Below are positions 1 through 14,100 of a stretch of DNA of 64,000 nt, piece by piece. The position numbers and the translations under genes were made by a program. Source of the stretch: Varroa destructor (lineage: Eukaryota; Arthropoda; Arachnida; Mesostigmata; Varroidae); contig NW_019211456.1 of assembly GCF_002443255.2 (NCBI RefSeq), forward strand, positions 34,349,795 to 34,413,794, in the 5' to 3' direction. The notes under the pieces were generated by a model, which was not told the DNA's origin, did not search any database, and worked only from the letters and a program-made list of their open reading frames with translations. Within the stretch, counting starts at the first letter, position 1; every line of letters begins with the position of its first letter.

Positions 1-1684
1 ATATATATACATATCTGTTTTGAAAATACCCTGTAGTAAATGCTTGAAAAGACGAAACTGACGATTTTCGATGAATTTGCTTACAACATTCAATGATACG
101 TGAAAAGAGAAAGCAGAGCTTTCTGTTCCTTTCGGCCTTTTTGGCGTAATATATGTCCGGGGCATAATTTGGCTGTTTTTATGATTAACATCACCACCGG
201 CCACACACAGTAACCACCCAAATTACTCCCCCTCCACCCCACCCCAAAAAAAACTATAACAAAAAGGAAAAATTTTTTTCCGAAAACGATTCGGGTTTAA
301 GCTAATTAAAAAGCTCAACTGCAGCAGACGACATTAGTGTCAATCTGCGAAAAAGTTTACACACTGAACTAATGAAAAGTCAGTTTGTACATAGCGTTCA
401 CTATATCCTCCTAGCATAAAATAGTTGGGTTGAATCTCAATGTACAGCACAAATCAAACCAAGAACTGGATAGAACGTTATCATATAATAAATAGGGAAA
501 TAGATAAAAAAAAATTAAGCAAGTAATGGCGGATAGATAGTATTCACGTTTAGATCAGCCTGCGCAACAGTACATTGTCGAGTATTACATTGAAAATGAG
601 CGAAATAATATATTTTCAGACCGAGAATAGTATACATCCACACATAATAACATATATATATAAACATCCCGTGTATCACAGAAAGGATAGTTGGAGATGT
701 TATAGAAACACGAGGCAATTAAAGAAACAACCAAAATCGTCCCAAAGATAACAATGTGGTCCTATCAATAACTGAAAAGGCCCTTTAGAGGTCCTGTTCG
801 GTCGTACAAGATCGATATGGTTCAACCTGTTATTTAGTATCTCGATACGATTTTTTGTGCGTAGTAACTTGACGAACATATAAGAGATTATCTCGTAACA
901 ATTATCATACGATGATATATTGATTTGTGTGATTCTGAGATTACGTCGTAAACTTATTTGGTTCAATAGACTGAAAAACGTGGCATAATATCAACGAAAC
1001 AAATAATACTATTTATATTACTATTTTACTTACGGAGCTGTCTCTGCGGCCTGTCTCAAATTTATCATTACATTCACCAAAAATAGGATTGTGACATGTA
1101 GGTTTCCGTCACCTTATGTATATATGTACCTAGTCGCCTATGTCAGTGTTTTATATAGGAGATTTCAGTATTTAACGCGGCGTACGAAAAGAGTCGGAAC
1201 TATATCTAACGATAGACACAGTTGAACATACTCTGGTTTTAGATGTCCAACAGCAGTGACTGCTAGTAAATCCTAAGTTTCACGGGAATATGAAAAGTTA
1301 GCGGAGGAAGAAAACATGATAAAATATAAATGGAATCATCTCAGTTTGGCTTCAACATGAGATCCAGCCAGCAGAGCCCATCTCTAAAGAAAAGCTTAGC
1401 AAAAAAATTATAGAAACATCCGCGATACTACAGATAATGCCAAAGAGGTAAAGGGTGTACAATTCAGTTAGGAACTTTGTTGTCCATGATCGTACTGACG
1501 GAGCTATAAGCAAGGAATCTATTTCATAGGTACGGTCTGTGTAAATAAAATAATATTTAATATATATATATATATCTCTAGGTAGCTAAGTGCACGAGAT
1601 ATCTAATTATAGCTATGTCATCGACGGAATAATAAAAGATAAAGCGCAAGAAGCTGTCTCTTTTTCATTACGAAACAAATTGTA

Positions 1685-1703
1685 TAGATAGATAGATAGA
1701 TAA
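1685..1703. repeat. Short GATA tetranucleotide microsatellite
   Basis: Four to five consecutive TAGA/GATA units in AT-rich DNA. Confidence 0.9.
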
Positions 1704-4700
1704 TACGATAAATTTCGTGTCGGGAAAAGTTGGCAATTTGATATTGAAAGGACGCGAATCGTTGGTGTGTGCTATCCTGTACTATGGCAATCGTCCACAT
1801 AAGATTTAATAGACAGGTGGGGATTTGCGGTGGGGAAAACGCGGCTCCGTCAATAATTTTTGCCAATTGATTTAATGAATAAAAAAAGTTCCCATTCGAG
1901 CTCAGTGCACACTCGTCGGCCACCTGCGCAATCTACAAATTGTGCATAGCTCTAGCTATATATTCAATGGGAGCGCGTATCTTTTCCTCTTCAAATTCTC
2001 AGAGTATGGAATTGGTTTTAGTGCTGAAGTTAATGAAAAAGAAATATTGAAACTTTCATCTAGTGACCATTGCTGGGTTCCGTCTAAACAGCATGTAATT
2101 TATTAGGGGTGTCTTTCAGAGCACTAAGAACGATACGTATCCATATAACTATGCGTTCATCTAGATCACACAAACTCTATTGTAATTCTTTAACATTGAA
2201 GCTAAATCCATCATAATATTTAGATAAAATAGCTTTTCGACTTTGTAAAACTTTGGGTATTCGCTCTTAAATCTTATTCAAGTTTCCGATCTTTTAGTTC
2301 TTCTCTCAGCGATGTATGGCCGGTTACCAGTGATTGTTACTTCATTCAACTTAAAAAAAAGTTCGCGGTAAAGTTCGCTTCTTAAATACTGTGCCAATAG
2401 CATTGTAAATAAATCTATGCTAAATTGTGATTTTCGGTGCAGTCATAAGTGACAACGGCTGGTACCACGAAGCAGAAAACGCACAGGACAGATATTTGGT
2501 GTACTTGCACGTAGCAGTATGCAATAGTGGGCGATCATGCACGCTTAATACGTCTTTTTATGTTCACATGAATAGAATATAAGAACGCTTCTCTTGGCTG
2601 GCGGATACATAATCGTCGCTCATAAGACCGTTCTAGGCAACCAGATGCCCTGAGCCAGTAAAAGTGAGTCTTGAGAATTGGCCTACCGCTTATACATTTT
2701 ATATATAGAAACTAGGCAATAAATAGCATACAAACACATCGCTATCATCCGTACTATAAACTATTTTGCATAGATACTGTTTCGTCACATGACTGCAAAA
2801 AGTCCTTACATTCTGCCAGAGCATGTTATTAATATGATAAAAGAACTAGTTTCAATTAAAGTATAACTAGTATTCGTTTAAAGGGCTATTCTCAACTTAG
2901 ATGTATGTTCATCACATTCTTCAGAGGCGCACTTTGCAGGCTAATTTCTGGAAAATAGATACTCTTTTGAGAGATAAGGACGTGCAAGGACGAGAGCACC
3001 GACAGGCTGCTATTTCTCCACTTCATCCTGACGGGGTTGAGCGCATTTCTGAACACCCAGTATGGTCGATTTGTATAAACTTCACCACGTATTAGCGTCA
3101 GATTATTCAACATCACCCGTACACTGAAGCGCTGCATGATCTTCGCAACGCAGACGTTGAATGAAAAGTAGGCCATTCGTCGAGGACTGCTGCTATCATG
3201 AAATAAATGCTTTATGATGGGAAAAACTGGATCCGAGTGCGTGATGGAAGTTATGAAGTTATCAGAGGAGGAAGAGTGAAGAGGGCATTGCCGACTTCCC
3301 CAGCGTTGCGTCGAATGTAGGTAAACGTCTCCCCCGGAGTCGAGGTTCTATTAAACCTAAATGAGAAAAATTATAAACCAAGCACCGACCTAGAACTAGG
3401 CACGGAGAACTAAGTGAGCACTGCGACTAAAGAAAAGTTGGCCACCGTCAGACTACGCCGACAATGGGAGAGCTTAGTATCTTGAATAACAACTACTCAT
3501 TAACTTTGCATATAGGGAAAGGGCTTGATTTGTTACAATTGAAGAGCAGCCGAAATTAAAAACAAGTAACTAACCCTTTTGCTATATATTGACAAGCATA
3601 GTACGTATTTTATAATTAGCTTCTGCAAGGGGCGAGGTATCCTTCTTCATTTTGTTTGAGTAATATGATTTCTGTTGTTATCACAACACATTGAAGAATA
3701 ATGGCTTTTGGCAGCAACGTTAGAGACTCATTAGGTAAATACGGTCTTTTTGTCAACGATGATTGTAGTTAAAGCTAAAGAACTCATCGAATCAAATGAA
3801 CTTAATATCGTGAAGACTTTCGTTGTGAGAAGTGATTTGTTCTTGTAATGCGACAATAGGTACTTTCGTGAAGATCTGAAGGTGAACTGCAGAAGGAGAG
3901 ATACCCCAATGACGTTCGTCGTTCACTTCAGACGAGTGACACATAATTGAAACTCAAAAGCCTTTAGGGAGGTAAGGGCAGTGTCGTCACTTAACATTTA
4001 CGTGATACTTAAATGGTGTCGTTCGCATGAGTTGTAATGGCACTTCATTCAGGTAATGACTCGCTTCATGTTCAACTGGAATAATAGTAACGACAAAGAG
4101 ATTATTTGCTGTAGTAACAACATTTCCAACTTGCTTCTATCGGTGCTTCGACGAAACCCTATTTTCTAGTCGAGTACATATTAGATAAACAATGAGGAAC
4201 AATGGTAGTCTGTTTTCTGTTTAGCTTGCTTCGTAAAACAGGCTTTCCTTAGCAATAATACCTTTGTCAAGCACTGGCATACCTTAGGTCCTGTTTGACT
4301 ATAATCGGTAGTTCAGAGCATGTTAAAAGCAGATCTAATCTTCGAAGATTTCTCTTCACCTGGTAGTTAGTTTACTTGTTCTTCTATCGTTGTAACGGCG
4401 ACGCCTTTTGTTCGTTGCAGAAACAGGGCTTTTCCTGATACTACGGAAATAGATACGGTTGACTTTATTTGGCAGCTGACTCTGGCCTGAAGCTAATTAC
4501 AGATCGAGGTATTGCCACTTTTCGCATCCGTATTTTCATTTTGCTTTACTTCGGATATACAAACCAACCTGGCACTTTCAACGATGCCGATAGCTTCATA
4601 CACCTGTACATTTCGAGAATTTAATAGAGCGAACCTGTTAAAAGCTGTCGAGCTAGATAAGATGTTGTGGTGGACTGTCTCTGATTGTTGAATCTAAATA

Positions 4701-4775
4701 CATACTTCTTCAATAAGCGTATATATTGAATTGCTACGCACAGCTGTTCTAATGCCACTAACGTATTGACGACGG

Positions 4776-4805
4776 CAGTTGAATCGACAGCAGTTGAATC
4801 GACAG
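4776..4805. repeat. Perfect 15-bp tandem duplication
   Basis: The unit CAGTTGAATCGACAG occurs twice back to back (4,776-4,790 and 4,791-4,805). It has no coding context. It looks like a recent replication-slippage duplication. Confidence 0.95.
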
Positions 4806-6717
4806 CTTAATCAAACACAAACAAATCTGTTCGATTGTATGTCTGAAGAGGTATACTTGGCGGGTTTTCCCGCAGCTGCTCTCTGCGTAGGAGTTAGCTT
4901 TCAGGCGATCTAGTATGCCCATCCGTCTGTCATGTTCCGCTGCCAGTTGACCAGCCGTTGGCTTAGCCTCATCCCAATGTTCGTTTTTTTTGTCCTACAG
5001 AATCCCCTACCGGGATCATCTCTCGAAAACTTCGGGGGTGACTGTTTCTCAAACACCAAAGATAACGAAGCATAGACTTTTCGAAATTGTGGAAAGGGCC
5101 GCCCTCACGCCGGGATTACCTTAGCGCAAGCAGTCCTGTAGCCGCATAGCCGTTCGCCTCATCCCGTTGCCATAGCCCTATAGCTATCCATTCTCTTTTG
5201 GACTTCCCTTTCCCGTCACGTGAGGCGCGCACGAAACGACAACTCCGCGAGCAGATTGGCGTCTTGGCGCGAGAACTGCTCCGGTGCGCTACGGAACCGG
5301 CGAAGAGTTTCAAGTAGACAGAACTAACAGAAGGCAGAGGCGCACGGATACAAGACGGTGCGGCCCGAAACGCGACCCCCGACATTGCTGATGTCTGCCG
5401 CCCGTCGGTCGCTAGTCGTCGATTTGATTTAACACATAGTGTGTAACAGGGAAGGACGGCAAGCTTTGCCCAGTGTGCGCTTTAACAAACCGAGATTATT
5501 CGATGGGGAAGCTGAAGACAGTCAGCAGAACCGACTCGGTCGCCCGGATTGATGTTTCGACCGTAGGATAGAGGCGATCTCAAGTGCGATCGTATCGCTC
5601 ATCGTTGGTAATCGCGGTTGCGGTAGTCAATTTGCATTGATGACTGAAGATGATCGAAGAATCGGCGCAGTAACAATAACCATAATTTAATGTGTCTGTC
5701 TAGCACTAAACGTGGGTATGCCGATAGGAACAGCTGCCTTGTGTGATCACAATATAACGGTGAACCCGTCCCTCTACGCAGGACCAGTCGGTCTCGTTTG
5801 CAACCAGGAATATATAATTAGTGTAATAAATGAATATGCTGTGAGGATGAAGACTACTTGGAATTTACGAGTGAAATAAACTTCTGGCTATGAAACTTAA
5901 CTTGAAGATTGTTAGTGACTGCATTAGGAGAGCGAAAGGCTCAACCCCGAAAGGTGAATACACACGGATTGTAACTTAATTTCATAGATCTGTGGAATAG
6001 AACTGCACAGACAAGAAAAAGGGTGAGTGTCCTAAAGGGAACAGAATTGAGTCTGAGGTGTATTTACATATAAAACTCGATGCCATCTACGCAGTGTGTG
6101 ACTGGTCTAGTTGTCAACCCTACGTTAATGTCGATCACGCTTGCAGTTTTTCCTTACGGTTGTTAAATCTGACGCGTAAGAAGAATAACATTAGTTGATA
6201 TCACACTGATATCAGTTATAGGCCGTAGGTCCATTCCTTGACACCTGGGTAGAAGCACATTTATCTGCAGGGGAAAGCTATTTTTCAAACTGTGCCCCTT
6301 ACTCGGATATCAAAGATCAGCGATTTCTGATTGATTGGTTGCTTGCAAGCAGTACACATACGCTTTGAATGAGAAGAAACCGCTAGCATCGTCTTTATCG
6401 TTAAATTATCGAGTAAATTTTTGAATAAAAACTGAGTATATAGGACGCTGGTGCTGTGGCCAGCGGTATCATAGATGTCTTAACTGTCAGATACGATTAT
6501 CTTTCTTTTAAAGGAACTTGAGGGTTATCGAAAACATCGGTGAGTTTCTATCGGATCTACTATCGATCAAAATCCAAACGCCAAATGAACGGTGTACAAA
6601 TCGAGTTATTTGTTTATGCTATCGGTACTTATGACACTATCTCGAATTCGCTCGATCTTCACATTCTGCGTACTCTTACTTAATTCAAATGCTTACCATT
6701 TGATACATGTGGTAATA

Positions 6718-6761
6718 GGGGTGGGTGGGGTGGGGGGATGGGGGAGAGGGGAGGGGAGGGG
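6718..6761 (+). repeat. G-run tract on the + strand, possible quadruplex former
   Basis: About seven runs of three to six G separated by single A or T bases, in otherwise AT-rich DNA. The spacing fits the usual G-quadruplex pattern (four or more G3+ runs with loops of 1-7 nt). Folding is inferred, not shown. Confidence 0.8.
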
Positions 6762-8090
6762 TACTTCACTTCACTATGGCCATTATTTTTTCAGATAGAA
6801 GCTAGGCTACGTAGCGTAAAGATGCAACAAATGTATTGAGGACTCGAAGTAGCATTTGAAGACCTTTTGTTAAATAAGCTAAACGTTTTCTTAAGCTCAG
6901 ACTGCGATGGAAGCCAGCTTGTATATTGTAGAATTCGGTCAGATCAGAAATAACGATTCTTGAGGCTCTCATAGAAGCGAACGTACATAGCTAAGAAAAA
7001 ACAAAAGATTGTGAATCTTACAGATTCATAGTGATATCTAGGCCTATAGTGTCATCTACGAGTTATTCAACTATCATTGTAGAGCATCTTTTATTGATAG
7101 ATAAATCGACAGAATACAGAATGTGACAATAATTGACTGATATTGCCACTGTTTTTGGTATCATTCAGCTTCTCGTTATTGCTCTTTTTAGTCAAGTGAA
7201 CCAGAGCGGGCATTTGAAACTCGACCCAGACAGGCTCACGCACGTAGCCCTATCTACGTTGCCTGCTATGGCAACCCTCAGAACCTATCTAGAGGGCCTA
7301 TCCACTGGTCAGAATTAGCTCCTCCCTAACGCCTGTCAATAAACGAGACAGTGTCGCATCGCGAACCCACTACGATATCGACCCACATACCGTAGGCCTA
7401 CAGCGGTGTATTGCGAAGATCTGTCCGGATCTGCTGTATATAACTAAATCATCACTTCCACAATTTGTATAACGGAGAGCCCCTGCGCCGACTTACCATA
7501 GGGAAGGATGTCGTTATAGGAGTAAACAGATAGCACACAGTACCAAATAAACGTATGTAGCTAATATGCAAGTGGAAAAATACGCCAATTGAAGGATCAT
7601 GTCGGAGACGTATAGAGGTGCCTGCATTACTCCCACAACATCAGAGGCTTCGTTATAATGAACGAGTGGATGATAACAATATCTCTGCTATACATAAAAG
7701 TAACTATTTATTTATGCTTATAGGTTGTTTATCAGTGTTTTCAAGCCACGCGGACCCTATATGTTTAAATGTGCACGAATATACTATCTGCTAGCCAAAG
7801 AGAATGCGTTCTCGTCGTCTTTGTCATTTTTCGACAAGTGTTTTTCTATCTTTCTAACGGACTCTATAGCGACCCGAGTAGCGATACGCGACAGTGTGCC
7901 GTTATCTCAGTGTGACGGTGTATGTCGCATTTCCTTTTTTTCTCCTGTAGAGCTTCTCAGCGCCTTGGTCCTTTTTTTGCTTCTGCTTCGTATACCGTTG
8001 CATCAGAAATAGCGAAATCTGCTTATGTCTGATTGGCGGAAGCCAACTATTCTAAGCGATGAAAACATGCTGAAGTGGTTTAGTTTGTAG

Positions 8091-8183
8091 TACTGACGTC
8101 CGCGACTGCGGTGACCGGGTCTGCGATGCGGGTAGCGATGCCCACTTGGATACGTCAGACCTCAAAACGAGGGCGGGTGGGGG
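8091..8183 (+). CDS. Candidate short internal exon (weak)
   Basis: A TTTGTAG acceptor precedes 93 nt that are open in one frame (split codon at both ends, phase 2 in and 2 out). The stretch ends at a good GTAAGC donor at 8,184. The peptide is acidic and contains DCGDRVCDAG. It is locally GC-richer than its flanks. No family is recognised. Short open stretches between chance splice signals are common, so this is only a candidate. Confidence 0.2.
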
Positions 8184-11100
8184 GTAAGCTGCAGTAGGTA
8201 CGGGCCGTCTTTAAGTTCGTAGTAAATATCTCATTTCGAGATGTGTCAGTTGGGCGCAGCAAAAACCCCTTCACCGACCCTGCACCAGCCGCGCAAAACG
8301 ACAGACAGCACGTAGACTCAGTCCATTCGATAACAATCAGCCAGTAATAACAAGTATCTAGTTCGAGTGTCTATATCGTAGCTGCCGTTGCGTAACTGGG
8401 TGATAAAACAGGCCAAAAGTAGGAGCTATTTTATTCATAGCCTTCGCCAAAATGCTTTGCATAGATTCTTCTTTGAGGATGTTTCTAGGTAGTTTATGAG
8501 GCAGCAAACAATAATAACTGGTGGCGCTATCTATAGCAAAGTTTGTTTTCGAGAATCTGTTGTATCCCGTCGTGATCCCTGGGACGCGTGCATCTCGGAC
8601 AGTAAAATAGTGAAGAGAGATCTTATTCGGGAATTCCTATGCGCTGAACGACTTACAAAGTCTGAAATTCTGTTTGAGTACATTTAATTACTTTAAAAAA
8701 GCCAGCATACTGAGAGATGTTGTAGGCATTAAGATGGAAACGAAAACAAAAATAAATTTTCCATGTACATATATGTTAAATATGGGTCTTTATTATTCAG
8801 AGAAATTTCACATCAGTGGACATCCGGTTCCATATGAGAGAGCGTTCTGTCAGGAAGAAGATCTAGTGCCTACAAGTCAGCATATTGTCCACAGCCAATA
8901 GACGATAACTGACATTTGGTGGGAAACAGTAGCAAATACTCTGCGTGCTAAACCAGCAGTGCGGGTTAGCTGCTCGCGTTCTTTTTTGTTTTTTTGTAAA
9001 AAAAAAAACATGAAATTTACCAGTCGTCCAGACAGACGGTGTCTAAATATTAACCACAATACGGCTCAGACTAAGCCGCTCGCCTTATTCACGCCATGTT
9101 GTCTTCGATAGCCAGCAAAGAACGTTGGCGACTTTTTCGGACATTATTGGAAATACAAAGGACTGCGGTCCTACGCATATCCGCTATGAGGAACCGTAGA
9201 AGTATTCTGTACTGTGTCTAGGTGGTAGAGTTTGATTTTTTTTTATACACTTAAATATATAGATGTGTATAGACTGAAACAACTAGCAATCGGCTGTAAC
9301 CGTGTATAGAGCTGACTCGTCGCCATGGCCATTGCAGAGCAAAAAACGAAAGGGAAAATCGGTGCACTGTGCAAATTGAAAAGATGGCTATTTCAAACCA
9401 TCGTTTCGTACGCTGATGCTGTTTCCTCTGGAGTCGATCGAGAAGAGTTGTCGACACGAGGATTGTAAATCTTCAATGGTGGCCAATATGGCTGGCCATA
9501 TTCCGCAGAAGATAGAAGATAAAACAAAGTCGCTTTTATACTACCGGCATCAGGTTGAGAACAACAAGCATCGGTGCCACGTTCTTCCTCGAAATGCTAT
9601 AACGTCTTGAAAGAGCGCAGAGACTTACTATTAGTAAAAAGCTAATAATTAGATAAAACTGTAGATAAAACATGACAAATTGCTGGAAGCAATCCGTTGT
9701 GGGAGTTACCGCCTGCTATAAGTAAATTATCGATAGTACTAATAATTATCATTATTTGAACTTGGCGGTAATTCAACTATATTAGATAATTAGTTTTTCC
9801 ATTATCCTTTTTTTGTTTCCTAGTGACAAATGATGCGATCATTTAGAAAGTACCGCATTTGTCAAACTGAAACTGAGACACGGAATGCTGAAGCCGTCTG
9901 ACACGAAACATGAAAACTTTGATTTCGGCTAAAAAAGCGGTGCTGGTAAAGCCGTGCTGGGCTGACTTGCTTTCATAACGAAAGAAGGACCATCACAAAT
10001 TACGCTCGGTAGTTACGTAACACTACTATAATAATGTAGGGTCATAGAACCCCCGATTTCATTCAAACGTGTACGTTATAGTTAGGTCGCGAATGAAGCT
10101 GAGATGGTGGTTCCAGGAACCGGCAGAAAATAATAAGCCTGTTTTATCATGACCTTAAGTCGGAGAACTGGTGTTATCGATTCCTTTTACGAACGCGATT
10201 GTTTCAAAATTATGTTGTCCACTATCCGCAATTATATAGCCCAGCATATTCTCGCAGCCTTGTCCTGAAGTTAGAAGTCACTTACTCGTCCTAGCTTGTC
10301 TTCGGCATCTACAGAAAGTCTATATAGCAGAAGTCGTTAGTGCACTAATTGGAAATATGTTAAAAAATCGAGGCGTATCCATTTCTGTCCGGGTGTAGTA
10401 GTTAGGCATGTCATAGAATACTACCCGATTTATATAGCACAAAAAGCCTCTTTTTCAGTTTAACAAAATTCGTTTGTTTGAGGAACTCAGCCTTACGGAG
10501 TACAGCTGAACTCAAAAGCAGCTCCACTGTAACCTTGATTTTGTTCGCACATCTTCAATAAACAACAAAAGGAAGGGACCATAGATGGTCATGGTAGATT
10601 TCTCACTTTATGGCGATAAAGGAACCGTATAACGTTTTTGGCCGAAAGTGTCATTGGGCTGATCCTTTTATTTAACTGTTGATGATTCTTGACACTTAGT
10701 GACTTTCCGCAGCCAAAACTAAGTGAGTTAGCGCTCCAACAAAACGGTACCGTCTGCCGTCGCACGTTTAGAAAGCTGAAGTTACTGAAAGACAAATTTG
10801 ATGAACGCATAACCTCTTACGAAACACCCATGATGTAGTCGTTCAGTCAATATCAGAGCTAAACCCTGCTGGATTTTTTCCTACGGGATTGTTTGAAAGC
10901 GAAACCTATAAAGTGGACTTCCTATCACTGGGGAACTACGACGTGTGTCGCCCGATTGATGAAAAAAATAATGGAAATTGCGTGCTTCGTTCTGAGCAAA
11001 TCCCAAGGTGGTTGCCTAAACAGCAATGATCGAGGCATAGCGACAATAATCGCCGTTTATATAATGTTATTTTGCATAACGGACAAATTGATGTTTTCTA

Positions 11101-14100
11101 TTACAATTAAGGATTAATATATTGAGCATAAGTTATCCTGTAGCTACACGCGTATGTTAACGTATATCTTGAAAAAGTTAAATAATATCGTAAAGTTCAC
11201 CGTTTTACAGTCGTAGTCGATGTTTCAACTTTTACATGGGTTTCACAGGCCCTATTTATGAAATGTGGCCGTCGAGTAAGAAGGACGTTAACATTAACAC
11301 AACTATAACATAGTGAAATATTACATTGGTTCGAATGTAACTTATTTTGGCAACTTCGCGGTTTGCTTTAAAACTTGGCGCACTGTTCTTTTGGACATTT
11401 CTCGGCATTTGTTGCCGTGCTTACATGTTATCTCAGTTTGTTCTCCATGCAATTAAATGGATGGTTCGATATCTGTCACGGCCTTTTCTGTTGTCTCTTT
11501 ACCGCTAGAGAATATGCAAGTAATACACCAACGAGATCCGGGTAAAAGAGATTGAACGATGTGCACCGTTTGTTGAATTTAGCGTTACTGTATTACAGCT
11601 GAAGGTCTCTATTTCAGGCACAATGCCATGTTAGGCTCTGAGCAATTGTAAAATACAAAGTACGATGATGAGTAAAGATACTTGGCCGACTGACCTCAAA
11701 CGCCGTATGCACAGATACGAGTTTTTTTTTTTACCTTACTGTCATGAATACCTTGGATTAGCATCACTGAAAAATGTAATTTATTGAAAGCAATAAAAAT
11801 TAAATTAGGTGAGTTCCATAAGAGCTCAAAACAAATCCCTTGTCAAACGTTTGACCGGATGCATATCTATGCCCGCGCGATGCGGAAAAGGTCATCTCTC
11901 CATCATACAAGTACTGGGTAGAAGAACAATTTCGTTCAAAAGTCTTCTCTTTGATAGAGTACAGCTACACTCCGGATAAGCCTCAGTATAGGCAGCTTAT
12001 AGGATCTAGTAAGATCTGAAAAGGGTGCTCTGAAACGCAGTGAAGTAATTAATGCAGACTGGGTTGAGTATAAAGGCCCTAGAAATGCAAACGATGGCCG
12101 AATTATAACCCAGACCTGTTCCATCGAATTAGAACTCTTCCGATCTAAACAGGTCGGCTGGTAGGACGAGCGATTCACGATGAGAGAAAGAGATCTGAAT
12201 CTGATGAGTTCATCAATGGATTACCTTGACAGACGCTTCTCTGCGATTCGCCTCCTGCCCAAATCGTGTACGGAAATAAGAATTCAGTTTTGATCAATGT
12301 GTGGTATACAAGGCAGGCCTCCTAACAGATATGTGTACAAATGCAAATGTAAAATGATAACTTTTCAAGTCGTGAGAGACCTTGCCTTTGTCCGTACGTT
12401 TTACTTTTGTAGTTGCTTGCCTTTTGTAAATGCGGCCTTTTCTTTTTTTTTTTTTGAAAAACACTGATAAAACGCGCACAAATATACCATACGAACATGT
12501 GCTTTAACAAAAACATTTTTATGTATTGCTTAATATACATTAGTCGAGGTAAATGTTCTCACCGAGTTAGCATTAATTATTGCAATGAAAGTTCTATAAA
12601 CATGGCCGTAAAACTTTGTACACGGACAGCTCGATTGTGTTTATTTTTTTGTAAATGAACCTATATTCCATTATTACTAACCTCGTTACCGACAGGGGCA
12701 AATTTTATCACCGACGGAGACACCCATACTCCTGCGTGCCCAATTGTATAATGCATAGTCTCAATTGAGTTGCCCTCGCTAGATAGCTAGTGCTGGTTTT
12801 AGTCGAATATAGTCACAAAATAGCTAATTTTGTTTCTTTTAAAAAACCTGGTTTCTAGAAACCGATCGAGATGATTACCCACCCCTAACCAGCTCCAGAG
12901 ATATTATCAATCTGGCTGACACTTGTTAACCAAACCAACGAGCCATCTTGTCAAGGCGTAACGGTGTTTCATGTACCTAAATTCGTGTATCTATTAAAGA
13001 TTTCCCCATCATATGGCGATAGCAACACAAACATGACATAAAACGTATATATTGGGAAGAATGAGCACATAACAGTCAGCTTGTGGACATGGTGTCAGAG
13101 ACGTTACAATCAAATGCATCTATCAATCATACGGTTTAGGGTATTGTTTGTGCAGCGGAGCGCGTCCGACTTTTCCACCAACTGGCGAAATCAAAGCAAT
13201 AGCTTGCTTACCGCATACGATGGATCAAATGCCTGCTCAGACGGCATAGGACATTCGGCCCAATCTGTCTAGAGTCCGATGGGCGATCGATCACTAAAAT
13301 TGGCTTCTTCTGTCCAATCAGTTGGGATCATACGAACAAAACTGGTCAAGAAACGAGAAGTAGCTACAGAATCTCAGTGATATTGTACGGAAACGACAGT
13401 AAAGGGATCTATCGATTTAGCGACGCTTCAGATGCTTAGGAAGCGATCACCACGGGTTTACTGCGCGTAACACTCGTTACGCCATGGACGATTATCCGTA
13501 AGTTGAGCTTGGACAAGTTAATTCTGTTCGAACGTATTTACTTCTAAACTGTGTAAACTGTGAGTAGTTTTCTAACTGGCCGATTTCCTTCAACTCAGTG
13601 AAATAAATTACTTTTACGCGTGTTCCCGCTGTAGGGGATGGATAGTGGTCTTCGTTAGAGATGTATTGAAAACTGGGTCTGGGAAAAATTTTCGTGCGTC
13701 ATTAGTAAACGTTTTTATTCAATAGTTCCTCTTCTGCAACGCCTAATCGGCTGTGTCTTTCTGGTTAGTTGTTCGCTGTTTGTATAAAGCGTAATAACTT
13801 ACATTACTGACGAATGTGCAGGTACAAGAGCGCATCAGTATAGAACCTGAGGTCCTGTGGTTCGGGAAGGCCGGCGCTATTGTTTACCGCATCTCATGGG
13901 CAGTGATAGTAGTTGACAATTGTACATCTCCATTTAATTGTGCTTGACGAAACAATATAGTTGAACGTAGAGAATTTAACAGGGACTAGCATATGTCCTT
14001 TTGTATATCGCCTAATATATTCGCATATGCTCAGACACTAACAGATCAATCGGATTCTGCTGTCTAGCAGAAATTGCAAATAAAATTTAATACGATGCGA

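Larger units (their letters stand above)
1..8090. other. Non-coding stretch, no supported gene
   Basis: AT-rich sequence with stop codons in all frames and no open stretch over about 95 codons. Open frames here, such as 2,892-3,176 (-) and 5,116-5,385 (-), lack matching splice sites or recognisable domains. A 26-nt stretch at 6,514-6,539 lies between a pyrimidine-rich acceptor and a GTGAGT donor, but it is too short to call. The stretch reads as intergenic or intronic DNA. Confidence 0.5.

Noticed and set aside
11331..11350. tRNA T-arm-like sequence GGTTCGAATG
   Set aside because: The matching acceptor and anticodon arms are missing, so no tRNA fold can be built.
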